DNA from: Propionibacteriaceae bacterium ZF39 | GTDB lineage: Bacteria > Actinomycetota > Actinomycetes > Propionibacteriales > Propionibacteriaceae | Direction: 5' to 3' | DNA length: 64,000 bases | NCBI GenBank assembly: GCA_039565995.1 | Contig: CP154795.1 | Location: forward strand, 2,852,001-2,916,000 | Part shown: positions 18,687 to 27,967 of the stretch, one piece after another | How positions within the stretch are numbered: the stretch's first letter is position 1 | Layout of the letters: each line of letters starts with the position of its first letter | Position numbers and translations under genes: made by a program | The notes under the pieces: generated by a model | The model's database searches: none | What the model was told of the DNA's origin: nothing | Seen by the model: only the letters and a program-made list of their open reading frames with translations

Positions 18687-20932
18687 TGGCCGCCCGCAAT
18701 ACGAGTGCGATCCAGGTCTCCGACCGCTGGGTAGTGGCCGTCACCATCGGCGTCCTGCTCGCGAGCACGACCCTGCTGCCCCTGACCCAGGACAGCGGCT
18801 ATCTGATCCTGTCGTCGGTTCTGGTCATCATCCTCGGCGCCGTGACCTTCGTCCTCCGGCGCTTCCGGATCGGTGACGTGCCCATCCTCGGGTTCCAGTT
18901 CCTGACCCTCGCCGGCTTCAGCTTTGCCGCGTCGCTGGGCATGGAGGCCGGGGAGGGCAACCCGCTGACGCGCTATGTGCGGTTGTTCTCCGAAGCGACC
19001 GATCACATGCAGATGCAGCCGGCGCCGATGGAGCCCCATCCGGGCGTACGCCTGCTGTTCGTCACCGCCATCGGTTTGATCATGATCCTGACCGATGTGA
19101 TGGTGCAGGGCATCGACCGGCCGATGTGGTCGATCGCACCATTGGCATCCCTGTTCCTGGTGCCCGCGCTGACTCCGCGCGTCGATGTGCCGTGGTGGTG
19201 CTTCGTCGCGATCGCCGTCGGCTATCTGGGCATCCTGCTGGCCGAGGGCATCAACACGTCCGAACGCTGGCCCCGGGGCGTACGCCGAAGTCAGCACGAC
19301 CGCGGGTCCACACCCCTGGCGGTGCGCATGGCGGCTGTCGTGGGCATTCCGGCGATCGTGCTCACGCTCGCCCTCGGCATGGTCATTCCCACGTTGACCT
19401 CCCAGGGCTGGGGGATCACGAGGCCGACGGGTGCCGACGGTCCGCTGCAGATGGCGGACCCCACCCTCGACCTGCGGCGCAACCTGAACCAGCCGCAGGA
19501 CCGTGTCGTGATGACCTATACGACCGACCAGGCCGATGGCGCCTATCTGCGGATGGCCTCTCTGCCGGTGTTCAACGCAACGGGCTGGCAGAACGCGGGC
19601 ATGCAGCTCACCACCGGGACCGACCTGCCGCCGGCTCCGGGGCATCGCGCCCAGCCCGGTGAGATCATCCGCAACACCACGATCCAGGTGGCGGACTTCC
19701 GTTCCGAATACCTCCCGCTGCCGTATGCGCCGGACTCGTTCTCCGGTGAGGGCCAGTGGGCCTATGACCGGGATTCCCTGGTGGTCCTGGCGACGGGCGA
19801 GAACCGGGCGGACGCGATCCGCGACCTGCAATACAGCGTCCGCAGCGTCGACATCAAGCCGGACGGGCCGGGCCTGTCACGAGCACTGGCCGCCGGCAAC
19901 CCGCCCGATGCCCAGCTCACCGTCCCGATGCCGCAGGACCTTCCGGACGACATCGTCAACCTCACCGTGCAGTTGACCCAGGGCATCGAATCGCCGGCGC
20001 TGAAGGCAGCCGCGATCCAGAACTATCTGCGCAACGAGGGCGGCTACACCTATTCGACCGAGCCCCTGCCCGGCTCGGGCTATGAGGCTTTGCAGAACTT
20101 CCTGTTCCGCGACAAGAAGGGCTATTGCGAGCAGTTCGCGGGCGCGATGGCGACCATGGCGCGCGTGGCGGGCATCCCCTCGCGCGTGGCCGTGGGCTTC
20201 CTGCCCGGTGAGCGCAAGGGCGAGCACTGGGAAGTCTCGATCCGGGACATGCACGCCTGGCCCGAACTGTGGTTCGAGGGCTATGGCTGGGTCCGGTTCG
20301 AGCCGACCCCGTCGATCGCGTCCCCGCCTGCCTGGACCGTCGTGTCGGGCACGAGCGAGGAAGCCGCCGAGGGTCCGTCCGAGGCCCCGGCGCCGACCGA
20401 GACCGTGGCTCCCCAGGAAGAGCCCACTCCGACCGCCGAGGCGACTCCGGAAGTCGGCGCGGGGATCGACAATGAGGGTTTCCCGTGGGGCCGGGTGCTC
20501 GGGGTCGCACTGGGCACGGCGGTCCTCGCCGGGCTGGGTGCACTGCCGATGCTGCTGCGGAGCCGGCGTCGTGGCCGACGCCTTGACGGACATGGGCCGC
20601 CGACCGCGCAGGTGGAGAACGCCTGGGCCGAGGTCCGGGATTCGGTGATCGACTTCGGTGGCCACTGGCCGGCGGGATCGCCGCGCGTCATCGGCAGTCA
20701 GATCGCCCACGACCTCGATGGGCCATCCGCCAAGGCGGTGACGGTCCTGTCACTCATGGTCGAGCGCGCTCGGTATGCGAAGCAGCACACCATCAACGCC
20801 GACCTGGCCGCGATCACCCATCAGGTGCGTCGAGGTCTGTCCGAACGCAGCCAGCGTCCCGATCGGATCGCCGCGACCTGGTGGCCCCGGTCGTTCTGGC
20901 ACAACCTCGGCCAGCGGGTGCTGCGCGCCTGA
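18686..20932 (+). CDS. TgpA-like transglutaminase-domain membrane protein
   Basis: Large membrane protein of 748 aa with several N-terminal helices (DUF3488/TgpA_N type). It also has an extracytoplasmic transglutaminase-like domain, a Pro/Glu/Thr-rich linker, one more membrane helix and a C-terminal DUF4129-like cytoplasmic part. The papain-like catalytic triad can be seen as Cys in KGYCEQFAGAMATMAR, His in DMHAWPELW and Asp/Glu in WVRFEPTPS. It is translationally coupled to the DUF58 gene. The three genes probably form a cell-envelope complex that remodels an unknown protein substrate. Confidence 0.9.
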   Translation: MAARNTSAIQVSDRWVVAVTIGVLLASTTLLPLTQDSGYLILSSVLVIILGAVTFVLRRFRIGDVPILGFQFLTLAGFSFAASLGMEAGEGNPLTRYVRLFSEATDHMQMQPAPMEPHPGVRLLFVTAIGLIMILTDVMVQGIDRPMWSIAPLASLFLVPALTPRVDVPWWCFVAIAVGYLGILLAEGINTSERWPRGVRRSQHDRGSTPLAVRMAAVVGIPAIVLTLALGMVIPTLTSQGWGITRPTGADGPLQMADPTLDLRRNLNQPQDRVVMTYTTDQADGAYLRMASLPVFNATGWQNAGMQLTTGTDLPPAPGHRAQPGEIIRNTTIQVADFRSEYLPLPYAPDSFSGEGQWAYDRDSLVVLATGENRADAIRDLQYSVRSVDIKPDGPGLSRALAAGNPPDAQLTVPMPQDLPDDIVNLTVQLTQGIESPALKAAAIQNYLRNEGGYTYSTEPLPGSGYEALQNFLFRDKKGYCEQFAGAMATMARVAGIPSRVAVGFLPGERKGEHWEVSIRDMHAWPELWFEGYGWVRFEPTPSIASPPAWTVVSGTSEEAAEGPSEAPAPTETVAPQEEPTPTAEATPEVGAGIDNEGFPWGRVLGVALGTAVLAGLGALPMLLRSRRRGRRLDGHGPPTAQVENAWAEVRDSVIDFGGHWPAGSPRVIGSQIAHDLDGPSAKAVTVLSLMVERARYAKQHTINADLAAITHQVRRGLSERSQRPDRIAATWWPRSFWHNLGQRVLRA

Positions 20933-21026
20933 GTGCTTGCGCCGAGCGCTTCTGTACGCCGGTGTCGGTGGGCTCCACGCCCGTCGCCCGGTGTCCAGGG
21001 GCGCCATCGCAGTCAAGCCGTTTGCA

Positions 21027-21116
21027 CCACTTCGCGCGGGTTGGCCCCACTTCGCTCGGGTTCCGTGTCCCCGCGCGGGTTAGCAGTACTTCGCGCGTGA
21101 TGTTTCACGAGCGAAG
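21027..21116. repeat. 20-bp-periodic CCACTTCGCGCGGGTT repeats and hairpin
   Basis: Within the 426-nt gene-free gap 20933-21358, CCACTTCGCGCGGGTT (21027-21042) and CCACTTCGCTCGGGTT (21047-21062) repeat exactly 20 bp apart. Partial copies follow at 21071-21081 and 21088-21098. The last forms a near-perfect hairpin, CTTCGCGCGTGA / TCACGAGCGAAG (21089-21100 and 21105-21116), and an inverted copy (AACCCGCGCGGAGT) lies near 21143-21156. I see no open frame with support and cannot say whether this is a small RNA, a protein-binding array or a degenerate dispersed repeat. Confidence 0.6.
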
Positions 21117-21305
21117 AGGGGCGTACTCGCGCGGCTGCATCCAACCCGCGCGGAGTAGAGCACCGATCAAGATCAGCTGGCGATTGGCACTGTTCAGCTT
21201 CCGTCGAGGCTGGTACGCCTGCACGGCGGGAGGGCAAGCTGACTGGGACCCGCCGTGTCGACCACCCAGCGCAGCTCAGAGGGCACAGGGTCGGCACCGT
21301 GATCA

Positions 21306-21340
21306 AAAGAAGGGGACCCCGAGCCGGGGTCCCCTTCTTT
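21306..21340. terminator. Bidirectional intrinsic terminator
   Basis: A perfect 16-bp stem (AAAGAAGGGGACCCCG / CGGGGTCCCCTTCTTT) closes a 3-nt loop between the plus-strand transglutaminase operon and the minus-strand DUF3040 gene, which ends 19 nt away. A/T runs on both outer arms let it work in either direction. Confidence 0.85.
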
Positions 21341-21358
21341 GATGCCTGATTGGTTCGC

Positions 21359-21745
21359 TCAGAAACCTTCGTCCTGACGACGACGCCAGCGTTCTTCCAT
21401 CTTGTCCATGAAAGAGGAATCGCTGGACCCCTGGCGTTGACCCGCTTTGACCGCCGTCGGACCCGACTGGCTGGGCTCGACTCGACGATAGGCCGTCACT
21501 GCGATGACGGTCGCAGCCAGCATGATGACGAAGCCGGCGACCGAGACCAGCCAATGAGCTCGCATGCCGATGACCAGCATGGCGCACCCGGCCAGGAAAC
21601 CGACGCCGGCGAGCGCCGCGCGCTTGCGCTGGAGCGTCCGAGGCGTCTTGGTGCCGCGCAGCGTGTGGGCCAACTTAGGGTCCTCCGCCGCGAGCGCTGC
21701 CTCCATCTGTTCGAGGAGTTTCTGTTCTTCATCGGACAGTGCCAC
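21359..21745 (-). CDS. DUF3040 small membrane protein
   Basis: Actinobacterial DUF3040 protein of unknown function. The N-terminus ALSDEEQKLLEQMEAALAAEDPKLA is the family signature. Two adjacent membrane helices follow (about 45-62 and 66-85), then a hydrophilic tail. I prefer GTG 21745, with GGGAGG at the right distance, over the GTG at 21754, which overlaps that ribosome binding site. The product is 128 aa. Confidence 0.88.
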   Translation of the reverse strand: MALSDEEQKLLEQMEAALAAEDPKLAHTLRGTKTPRTLQRKRAALAGVGFLAGCAMLVIGMRAHWLVSVAGFVIMLAATVIAVTAYRRVEPSQSGPTAVKAGQRQGSSDSSFMDKMEERWRRRQDEGF

Positions 21746-21786
21746 CCGCGCCACCTCCCACCCGGATCGTTCTGAGAAATCGTCCC

Positions 21787-23031
21787 CTACCGGGACGGCT
21801 CCTCAAGTGTAGGTTCATTCGTGGGCCAAGAAAACCCGACCGCTCGATCTGGGCGCTCGATTTCGGCGTGGTTCCTTGACCGGGTCAGCGATGCCCGCTG
21901 GACAGCCTTCGGCCCAAAGCGCGCAACAGCCGCATCCATCGCCTGTTCGGCCTCCCGCCACCCCTGCTCGGGTTCGCCCAGTTCGGGCTGGAGATGAGCT
22001 TCGGAACGGTCCACCAAACCCTGGACCCGCACTCCCACCTTGCGGATCCGGGCCCTGCGCAGCGCCAGTGCTTCCCAGAGCGCGATCGCCCGGGCATGGA
22101 TCTCACCACTGGCATCCGACAGCTCCCGCATGGTTCCGGACCGGGTGATCTGGGTGTAGTCCGCGAACCGGATCGTCAGCACCACCGTCCGCCCCATGAC
22201 CCCGGCGGCCCGCATGCGCGAGGCCGTGCGGTCGGCCATCCGCAGGAGCTCCCGGCGTACCACCGTCTCGTCATCCGTATCCCGACCGAACGTCTCCTCC
22301 GACCCCACGCTGCGCTCCGGCGGCCGGCTCACCACCGGCCGTGGATCACGCCCCCAGGCCAGGTCGTGCAGCAGTGCCCCCTGGTGCCGCCCGAAAGCAC
22401 GTTGCAGGGTTTCCGAGGGGGTGTACGCCAGCTCTGCGACCTGGTGGAGTCCGAGTCGGTGAAGTTTTTCGGCGGTGGCCTCCCCCACTCCCCACATCGC
22501 CTCCACCGGGAGTTGGTGGAGGAAGGGCACGACCTCGCCCGGAGTCACTTCGCGGAGCCCGTCGGGTTTGGCGGCGTTGGAGGCCAACTTGGCGACGAAC
22601 TTGGTGGGCCCGATCCCGACCGAACAGGTGATGCCCTGCTCGTCGAAGACCTTGGCCCTGATCAGCTCGCCGATCCCGACCGGATCACCCAGTCGCCGCA
22701 GCGATCCGGTGATGTCGAGGAAGGCCTCATCGATGGAGGCGGCCTCGACGACGGCGGTGACCGATTCGAAGATGGCACGGATGCCGCGGGCGGTCTCGGC
22801 GTACGCATCGAAATCCGGCGGGAGGACGACCGCCTCCGGGCAGAGCCGGCGGGCCCGGGTCATCGGCATGCCACCGGAGATTCCGTGTACGCGAGCCGGA
22901 TAGGTCGCCGAAAGCACGACCCCGCGGGTGGCGCCACCGACCAGAACCGGTTTGTCGATCAGATCGGGTCGGTCGCGCAGGGCCACCGAGGCATAGAACG
23001 CGTCCATGTCCACATGCAACAGCGTGCGCAT
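21787..23031 (-). CDS. dinB: Y-family DNA polymerase IV DinB
   Basis: Translesion DNA polymerase. The 414-aa protein starts with LHVDMDAFYASVALRDRPDL, which carries the first catalytic Asp, and has SIDEAFLDITG with the second catalytic acidic pair. Two HhH elements follow (TKFVAKLASNAAKPDG, MWGVGEATAEKL) and then a little-finger domain. No LexA box is visible in the 54 nt before it. No beta-clamp motif stands out at the C-terminus. Confidence 0.95.
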   Translation of the reverse strand: MRTLLHVDMDAFYASVALRDRPDLIDKPVLVGGATRGVVLSATYPARVHGISGGMPMTRARRLCPEAVVLPPDFDAYAETARGIRAIFESVTAVVEAASIDEAFLDITGSLRRLGDPVGIGELIRAKVFDEQGITCSVGIGPTKFVAKLASNAAKPDGLREVTPGEVVPFLHQLPVEAMWGVGEATAEKLHRLGLHQVAELAYTPSETLQRAFGRHQGALLHDLAWGRDPRPVVSRPPERSVGSEETFGRDTDDETVVRRELLRMADRTASRMRAAGVMGRTVVLTIRFADYTQITRSGTMRELSDASGEIHARAIALWEALALRRARIRKVGVRVQGLVDRSEAHLQPELGEPEQGWREAEQAMDAAVARFGPKAVQRASLTRSRNHAEIERPDRAVGFSWPTNEPTLEEPSR

Positions 23032-23085
23032 CTCAGGCCCTCCCCTTCGGAAGGCCGACCGGGAGCGTGATCCCGGAGAACGGGT

Positions 23086-23817
23086 TCAGCCGCGAGCAGC
23101 GAGCACGTGCAGCCGGGTGGCCGATTCCAGATAGGCCGGCTGACCGGCGGCGGCCGCTTCGAGCTCCAGCAGTTCTTCGGCCCGGCCCTCGGCTGCGGAT
23201 TCGGGAATGCGATCCGCGATCACGCCGACGCCGTGTTCGGCCAGGACCTGCCACCCGCCGTCGCCGAGGAAGTCGATCAGCGCCGTCCGATCGAGGATGC
23301 CGGGATCGTCCAGGAGTTGTTCGGCCAGTTCGATCTGCCCGGTCTCGGCAAGCTTGAGCACCTTCGGCAGCCGTTGGGCGATGACGAAGCTGAGCAACCC
23401 ACCCGGTTTCAGCGCAGCGGCCATGGCCTGCAGGGATTCGGGGACGTTGTCGCACCGTTCCAGGACCAGGTGACAGACGATGACATCGACCGATCCTGCG
23501 GGCACCACCTCGGACAGAGTCGTGGTGTCGCCCTGGAGGGCGGTGATCCGATCGGCCAGTCCCGCCTCGGCCGCCCGGCGCTCGGCGGCAGCCAGGGCAT
23601 CCGGGGACGGATCGACGACCACTACGGTGTGACCGGCTTCGGCGAGGGCAGCTGCAATGCCGCCCGTGCCACCGCCGAGGTCGACCACATTCAGTCCGGA
23701 TCCCCTGAGATCGAGCTGGGTCACCAACAACTCGTTGAGCCACTGCTGGGCGATCGATCGGCGGCGACGCGCGGCCGCCCGCCGGTTGCCCGCGCCCACC
23801 TGCTGGAACTCGCTCAT
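23086..23817 (-). CDS. Class I SAM-dependent methyltransferase
   Basis: Methyltransferase of unknown substrate. Motif I is VVDLGGGTGGIAAALAEAGHTVVVVDPSP, with the acidic residue at the end of strand 2. Motif II/III regions are DVIVCHLVLERCDN and LKPGGLLSFVIAQRL. The ATG at 23817 has a near-ideal AAGGAGG and a TAGGCT -10 candidate at 23845-23840. The product is 243 aa. The CmoA/YjhP-like fold gives no substrate information, and neighbouring repair genes may be coincidental. Confidence 0.88.
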   Translation of the reverse strand: MSEFQQVGAGNRRAAARRRRSIAQQWLNELLVTQLDLRGSGLNVVDLGGGTGGIAAALAEAGHTVVVVDPSPDALAAAERRAAEAGLADRITALQGDTTTLSEVVPAGSVDVIVCHLVLERCDNVPESLQAMAAALKPGGLLSFVIAQRLPKVLKLAETGQIELAEQLLDDPGILDRTALIDFLGDGGWQVLAEHGVGVIADRIPESAAEGRAEELLELEAAAAGQPAYLESATRLHVLAARG

Positions 23818-23876
23818 CTCCGACCTCCTTCGGAAAGGAGCCTAGTCCCCCACACTCGGCCGCCCGCGTGGGTCGC

Positions 23877-23924
23877 GGCTGTGTCGCGCGTGGGTCCGGC
23901 GGCTGTGTCGCGCGTAGGTCCGGC
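23877..23924. repeat. Tandem 24-bp repeat, two copies
   Basis: Two adjacent 24-bp units (23877-23900 and 23901-23924) differ at one base; each begins GGCTGTGTCGCGCGT and ends GGTCCGGC. A degenerate third copy precedes them. They fill most of the 120-nt gap between dnaE2 and the methyltransferase gene. Confidence 0.85.
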
Positions 23925-23937
23925 ATCCGCTCCCCTC

Positions 23938-26900
23938 TCATCGGCCCGAACTTCCCGGGCTGGAATGCCAGAGCTTGCGTGGCGCCTCGGCGGCAGGCGC
24001 CCCGGCCGGGGTGATATCGGAATAGGCCGATTGGCGGAACCCGCTCGGATGCACGAGCACCCGGCGTGGCCCGCCCCCGAATCCTTCCGGGACCTCGGCC
24101 AGGACATCGCGCACCGCGGCGAGCGCATGGGCAGGGTCGCCGGCCAGTTCCTGCTCCGAACGCCAGGTCTCGAACAGCGTGCCGAGATCCCAGCACCCGT
24201 TGGCGAGCAGGGATACCCCGCGGGGACCGGTTCGGCGCAGGTCCCCGCGTACCAGCAACAGCCAGGAGCCGAACAGGGTCTTCGCATAGGGCCCCTGGGC
24301 GTCCTCGAAGAAAGTCGCATCCACGGGACCGGTCGTATCGTCCAGGGTCAGGAACACCACCCGCCGACCGGACCGCACCGGGGGCGTCTGAGTGGCCACC
24401 TTCACCCCGGCCACCAGCAGGTTCTCCCGGCGACGGACCGACAGCAGGTCGGTGGACCAGGTGACCCCCAGCGCCTCGAGCAACGGTCGATAGAAGTCGA
24501 CGACATGGCGGCTGGCATCAAGCCCGAGCACACTCAACTCGGCCCGCACCCGCTCGGTGTCGGTCATCTCGGGCAGGCCCGATGCCACGATCTCGTCGGA
24601 GGTGTCGAAATCGAGCGGCAGCTGGATCTCCGGCGGACGCACCGTTGCCGGGCGTTGGGACTGGCGCTGCGCGAGAGCCCGGGGGTCAGCCCCCTTCTCG
24701 CTGGTCACCGGCAGAGCCGGGGCCTTTCGGCCCCGTGCCTTGGTCGCCCGATTGGCCGCCCGCGTATCCCGGTCGAGGTCGGCCACGGCCAGCAACAGAT
24801 CGCGCCGGGTCAACCGCCCCCGACGCTGCACCGATGTGGCCTGCCCGATGTGGTGGAGCCGATCGAAAGCCCCGGCCAGGACCAGCCGCTCGGTCACCGG
24901 CATGGAGGCCTCGGCACGGTTCCAGAAGTCGGTGAGCGATCGATAGGGCTGCCCCGCCACGACCCGGGCCAGCTCGGCATCGCTGATGCCTTTCACGTCG
25001 GCGAGGGACAGCCGGATGCCCCAGTCCGGCGCGGCTCCCTCCACCCGATAGTGCTCCGACGACTCATTCACATCCAGGCCCAACACCTCGACCCCGCTGC
25101 GACGGGCTTCTTCGAGGATGAGGCGCTTGGGATACATCCCCGGATCGTGGGTGAGCACGCCGGCGAGGAAGTGGGCCGGCCAGTGGGTCTTGAGCCAGGC
25201 CGATTGATAGGTGGGCAGCGCGAAGGCAGCCGCGTGAGCCTTGCAGAAGCCGAAGGAGGCGAAGGCCTCGAGCACCTTCCAGGCTCCTTCGACCACGGGC
25301 TCGGCGTACCCCTTGGCCCGCGCAGCGGGACGGAACCACGCCTCCACAGCACCCTTCGCCTCGCGGTCGCCGAGCGCCCGCCGGGCCTCGTCGCCCTCGG
25401 CGAGCGAACAACCGGTGAGGATCGAGATCATCTGGATGACCTGCTCGTGGAAGACGACGACGCCGCAGGTCTCCCGCAACACGGGTTCGAGATCGGGGTG
25501 GAGATAGTGGGCGGAGTCCCAACCCTGACGGGCGTTGAGGAACGGTCGCACCATGTCGCTCTTCACCGGGCCGGGCCGGAACAGGGAGATGTCGATGATG
25601 ATGTCGGTGAAGTCGCTCGGGCCGAACTTGCCGATCAGTTCGCGCTGGCCGGGTGACTCGATCTGGAAACAGCCCAGGGTTTTCGCCGATCCGATCAGTT
25701 CATAGGTCTCCGGATCGCTGAACCCGTCGTCGGCGAGGGCTTCGAGGTCGACGTGTTCACCTGCGGTCCGTTCGATCTCGGTGACGGCGTGGGACATCGC
25801 CGACTGCATGCGGATGCCGAGCACGTCGAGCTTGAGCAGGCCGATGTCCTCGACATCGTCCTTGTCGAACTGGCTCATGGGGAACCCGGCAAAGCTCGCT
25901 TCGACCGGGGTGCGGTCGAGCAGGGTCGCGTCCGACAGCAGTACGCCGCAGGGGTGCAGCGCGATGTGTCGCGGCAGCCCGTCGAGGGACTCGACCAGTT
26001 CGAACAACAGATCGAGCCGGCGCTCGGCCAGGCCTGCGGCCCGCAACTCGGGCAGGTCGCGCAGCGCGGCCCGAGCATCGCGCGCGCGGATGTGGGGGAA
26101 GGCCTTGGCGATCGCGTCGATCTCCCCCGGCGGCAGGCTCAGGGCTGCTCCGACATCGCGGACCGCGTGGCGTACGCGATAGGTCTCGAGCATCGCCACG
26201 CACGCCACCCGCTCGCCACCGAACGCATCGAGGATGCGGTGATAGATGTCCTCGCGGCGATGGGACTCCACATCTAGATCGATGTCGGGCAGGGATCTCC
26301 GCAACGGCGACAGGAACCGCTCCATGATCAGCCCATTGCGGATCGGGTCCACCCCGGACACCCCGAGCAGATAGTTCACCAGCGAACCCGCCCCGGATCC
26401 GCGCGCGGCGACCCGGCAGCCCATGTCGCGCACCATCGTGACCACATCGGCCACCGTGAGGAAATAGGACGCGAAGCCCAACTTCTCGATCACGGCCAGT
26501 TCGTCGGCGAGGCGGTCCCGCGTGTGGCTGTCGACCTGTCCGTAGCGTTCGGCGAGACCGGTCTCGCAACGCTGGGACAACAGTCGTTGGGCATCGCCGA
26601 CCCGCGGACCGCCGTCGAGCATGGCCAGCTCGGGCAGGTGGATCTCGCCCAGCCCTAGATCGGCGCGGGGGTCGAGCCGGCAGCGCATCGCAAGCAGTCG
26701 CGTGTCGCCGATGAGTTGTTCGGCGCCCCGGGGCCCCCGCCCGGCACGGTGCGCCACCCGTTCGGCGATCACGAGCATGTCCTTGCCGGATTTGAGCCAC
26801 CCCTCGGCGTTGCGTCGATCGACGTTGTGAGCGGAAAGCGGGACCAGCCGCCGGGCACAGTCGAGGACATCAAGGGTTGGCGCCTGCGCCGGGTGGGTCA

Positions 26901-27576
26901 TGCGCACCGCATTGGTCAGCACGGCCGTCACCCCGGCCGCATCGGCCAGCGCGAGCATCCGCGCGGCGTGCGTGGTCGACTCCGGCCCGTCACCCGGGAG
27001 CTGGTGATCGGTCACGGCGACGACCAGGGCACCACCCGGGAGCCGCTGCTGCCAACGGCGCAGGTGGGCCTCGGCCAGTTCGCGGCGGCGCTGCACCAGA
27101 ACCCCCAGTTCGGAGTCGGCGCCCAGCATGACGACAAGGTCGCCGGAAGCCGCAGATTCCTCGATCTGGTCCACGGTGGCAACCGCGCTTCCGCGTTCGC
27201 CGGTGAGGTGAACAGCGGAGACCAGCCGACACAGCGCCGCCCAGCCGGCCCGGGAGGTGGCCAGGACCACCACGCGCGGGAATCCCGGATCACGCAACTC
27301 ACCGCCCCGGACCGGCTTGCGCCGCGGCCGGGACACCGGAGCGGTTTCCCCCGCTTCGGGCAACACGGCCAGGTCGACCCCCAGCACCGGGGCGATGCCG
27401 GCGCGATCGCAGGCCTTGGCGAAGCGGATCGCGCCATAGAGACCATCCCGATCGGTCAGGGCGAGCGTGTCCATCTCATGGCCGGCCGCACTCTCGACGA
27501 GGGCGCCGGGATGGGCCGCGCCATAACGCAGCGAATAGCCCGAGGCCACCCGAAGGTGCACGAACGGATCTCCCAT
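23938..27576 (-). CDS. dnaE2: Error-prone DNA polymerase III alpha subunit DnaE2
   Basis: C-family polymerase of the SOS mutasome. The 1212-aa length fits DnaE2. It has an N-terminal PHP domain (FVHLRVASGYSLRYG, DTLALTDRDGLYG) and the palm motif LPDIDLDVESHRRED with catalytic aspartates. These are followed by GSGAGSLVNYLLGVSG, the fingers-region motif SFGFCKAHAAAFALPTYQSAWLK and a C-terminal OB fold. I start it at ATG 27576, because the frame upstream has no homology. It lies 2 nt after the HEPN gene, so it belongs to the operon under the LexA box at 28392. Confidence 0.95.
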   Translation of the reverse strand: MGDPFVHLRVASGYSLRYGAAHPGALVESAAGHEMDTLALTDRDGLYGAIRFAKACDRAGIAPVLGVDLAVLPEAGETAPVSRPRRKPVRGGELRDPGFPRVVVLATSRAGWAALCRLVSAVHLTGERGSAVATVDQIEESAASGDLVVMLGADSELGVLVQRRRELAEAHLRRWQQRLPGGALVVAVTDHQLPGDGPESTTHAARMLALADAAGVTAVLTNAVRMTHPAQAPTLDVLDCARRLVPLSAHNVDRRNAEGWLKSGKDMLVIAERVAHRAGRGPRGAEQLIGDTRLLAMRCRLDPRADLGLGEIHLPELAMLDGGPRVGDAQRLLSQRCETGLAERYGQVDSHTRDRLADELAVIEKLGFASYFLTVADVVTMVRDMGCRVAARGSGAGSLVNYLLGVSGVDPIRNGLIMERFLSPLRRSLPDIDLDVESHRREDIYHRILDAFGGERVACVAMLETYRVRHAVRDVGAALSLPPGEIDAIAKAFPHIRARDARAALRDLPELRAAGLAERRLDLLFELVESLDGLPRHIALHPCGVLLSDATLLDRTPVEASFAGFPMSQFDKDDVEDIGLLKLDVLGIRMQSAMSHAVTEIERTAGEHVDLEALADDGFSDPETYELIGSAKTLGCFQIESPGQRELIGKFGPSDFTDIIIDISLFRPGPVKSDMVRPFLNARQGWDSAHYLHPDLEPVLRETCGVVVFHEQVIQMISILTGCSLAEGDEARRALGDREAKGAVEAWFRPAARAKGYAEPVVEGAWKVLEAFASFGFCKAHAAAFALPTYQSAWLKTHWPAHFLAGVLTHDPGMYPKRLILEEARRSGVEVLGLDVNESSEHYRVEGAAPDWGIRLSLADVKGISDAELARVVAGQPYRSLTDFWNRAEASMPVTERLVLAGAFDRLHHIGQATSVQRRGRLTRRDLLLAVADLDRDTRAANRATKARGRKAPALPVTSEKGADPRALAQRQSQRPATVRPPEIQLPLDFDTSDEIVASGLPEMTDTERVRAELSVLGLDASRHVVDFYRPLLEALGVTWSTDLLSVRRRENLLVAGVKVATQTPPVRSGRRVVFLTLDDTTGPVDATFFEDAQGPYAKTLFGSWLLLVRGDLRRTGPRGVSLLANGCWDLGTLFETWRSEQELAGDPAHALAAVRDVLAEVPEGFGGGPRRVLVHPSGFRQSAYSDITPAGAPAAEAPRKLWHSSPGSSGR

Positions 27577-27578
27577 GG

Positions 27579-27956
27579 CTATCCCGATCTCCGTTGTGCC
27601 GGCTGGACCAGCCGTCGCTCGACCGCCTCGGCGAACGCATAGGCATCCCGCACCAGATCGTCGGCCTCCCGGCTCGTCACGAGCGCCGTCGCCCCGGCAC
27701 GCACCGCATCGCACTTGCCCTGGAGAGCATGGAAATAGCCCGCCCACTCCCCCAGGTCGGGCGCGATATCGGAAACGACCTGCCACACATTCCGGCGCTG
27801 CGGCCGCGGGCGCGCAACCCGGGCTCCGATCACCACGGCGGCGACCTGACCCGCCGCGAGCTGGGCCGCCAGATAGCGCTCCGCCGGCCGCTCGGCCAGC
27901 TCGGCGGCCACCAGGGTCGCCCGCGCCCTGTTGAGTTCGCTGCGCACATCACTCAT
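27579..27956 (-). CDS. SAV_6107-family HEPN domain protein
   Basis: Small 125-aa helical protein recognised from ERYLAAQLAAGQVAAVVIGARVARP, followed by RRNVWQVVSDIAPDLGEWAGYF and SREADDLVRDAYAFAEAVE. I recall these as features of the SAV_6107 HEPN family that lies beside dnaE2 in actinobacteria. HEPN proteins are often nucleic-acid-binding or RNase-like, but the canonical Rx4-6H RNase motif is not evident here, so I do not claim nuclease activity. GAGG lies before the ATG, and it sits between the DUF6504 gene (11 nt) and dnaE2 (2 nt). Confidence 0.8.
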   Translation of the reverse strand: MSDVRSELNRARATLVAAELAERPAERYLAAQLAAGQVAAVVIGARVARPRPQRRNVWQVVSDIAPDLGEWAGYFHALQGKCDAVRAGATALVTSREADDLVRDAYAFAEAVERRLVQPAQRRSG

Positions 27957-27967
27957 GACCCACCGCC

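Noticed and set aside
23060-23085. Possible LexA box before dinB (GAACGGGTTC)
   Set aside because: The half-sites are only 2 bp apart instead of 4, so it does not fit the SOS box.
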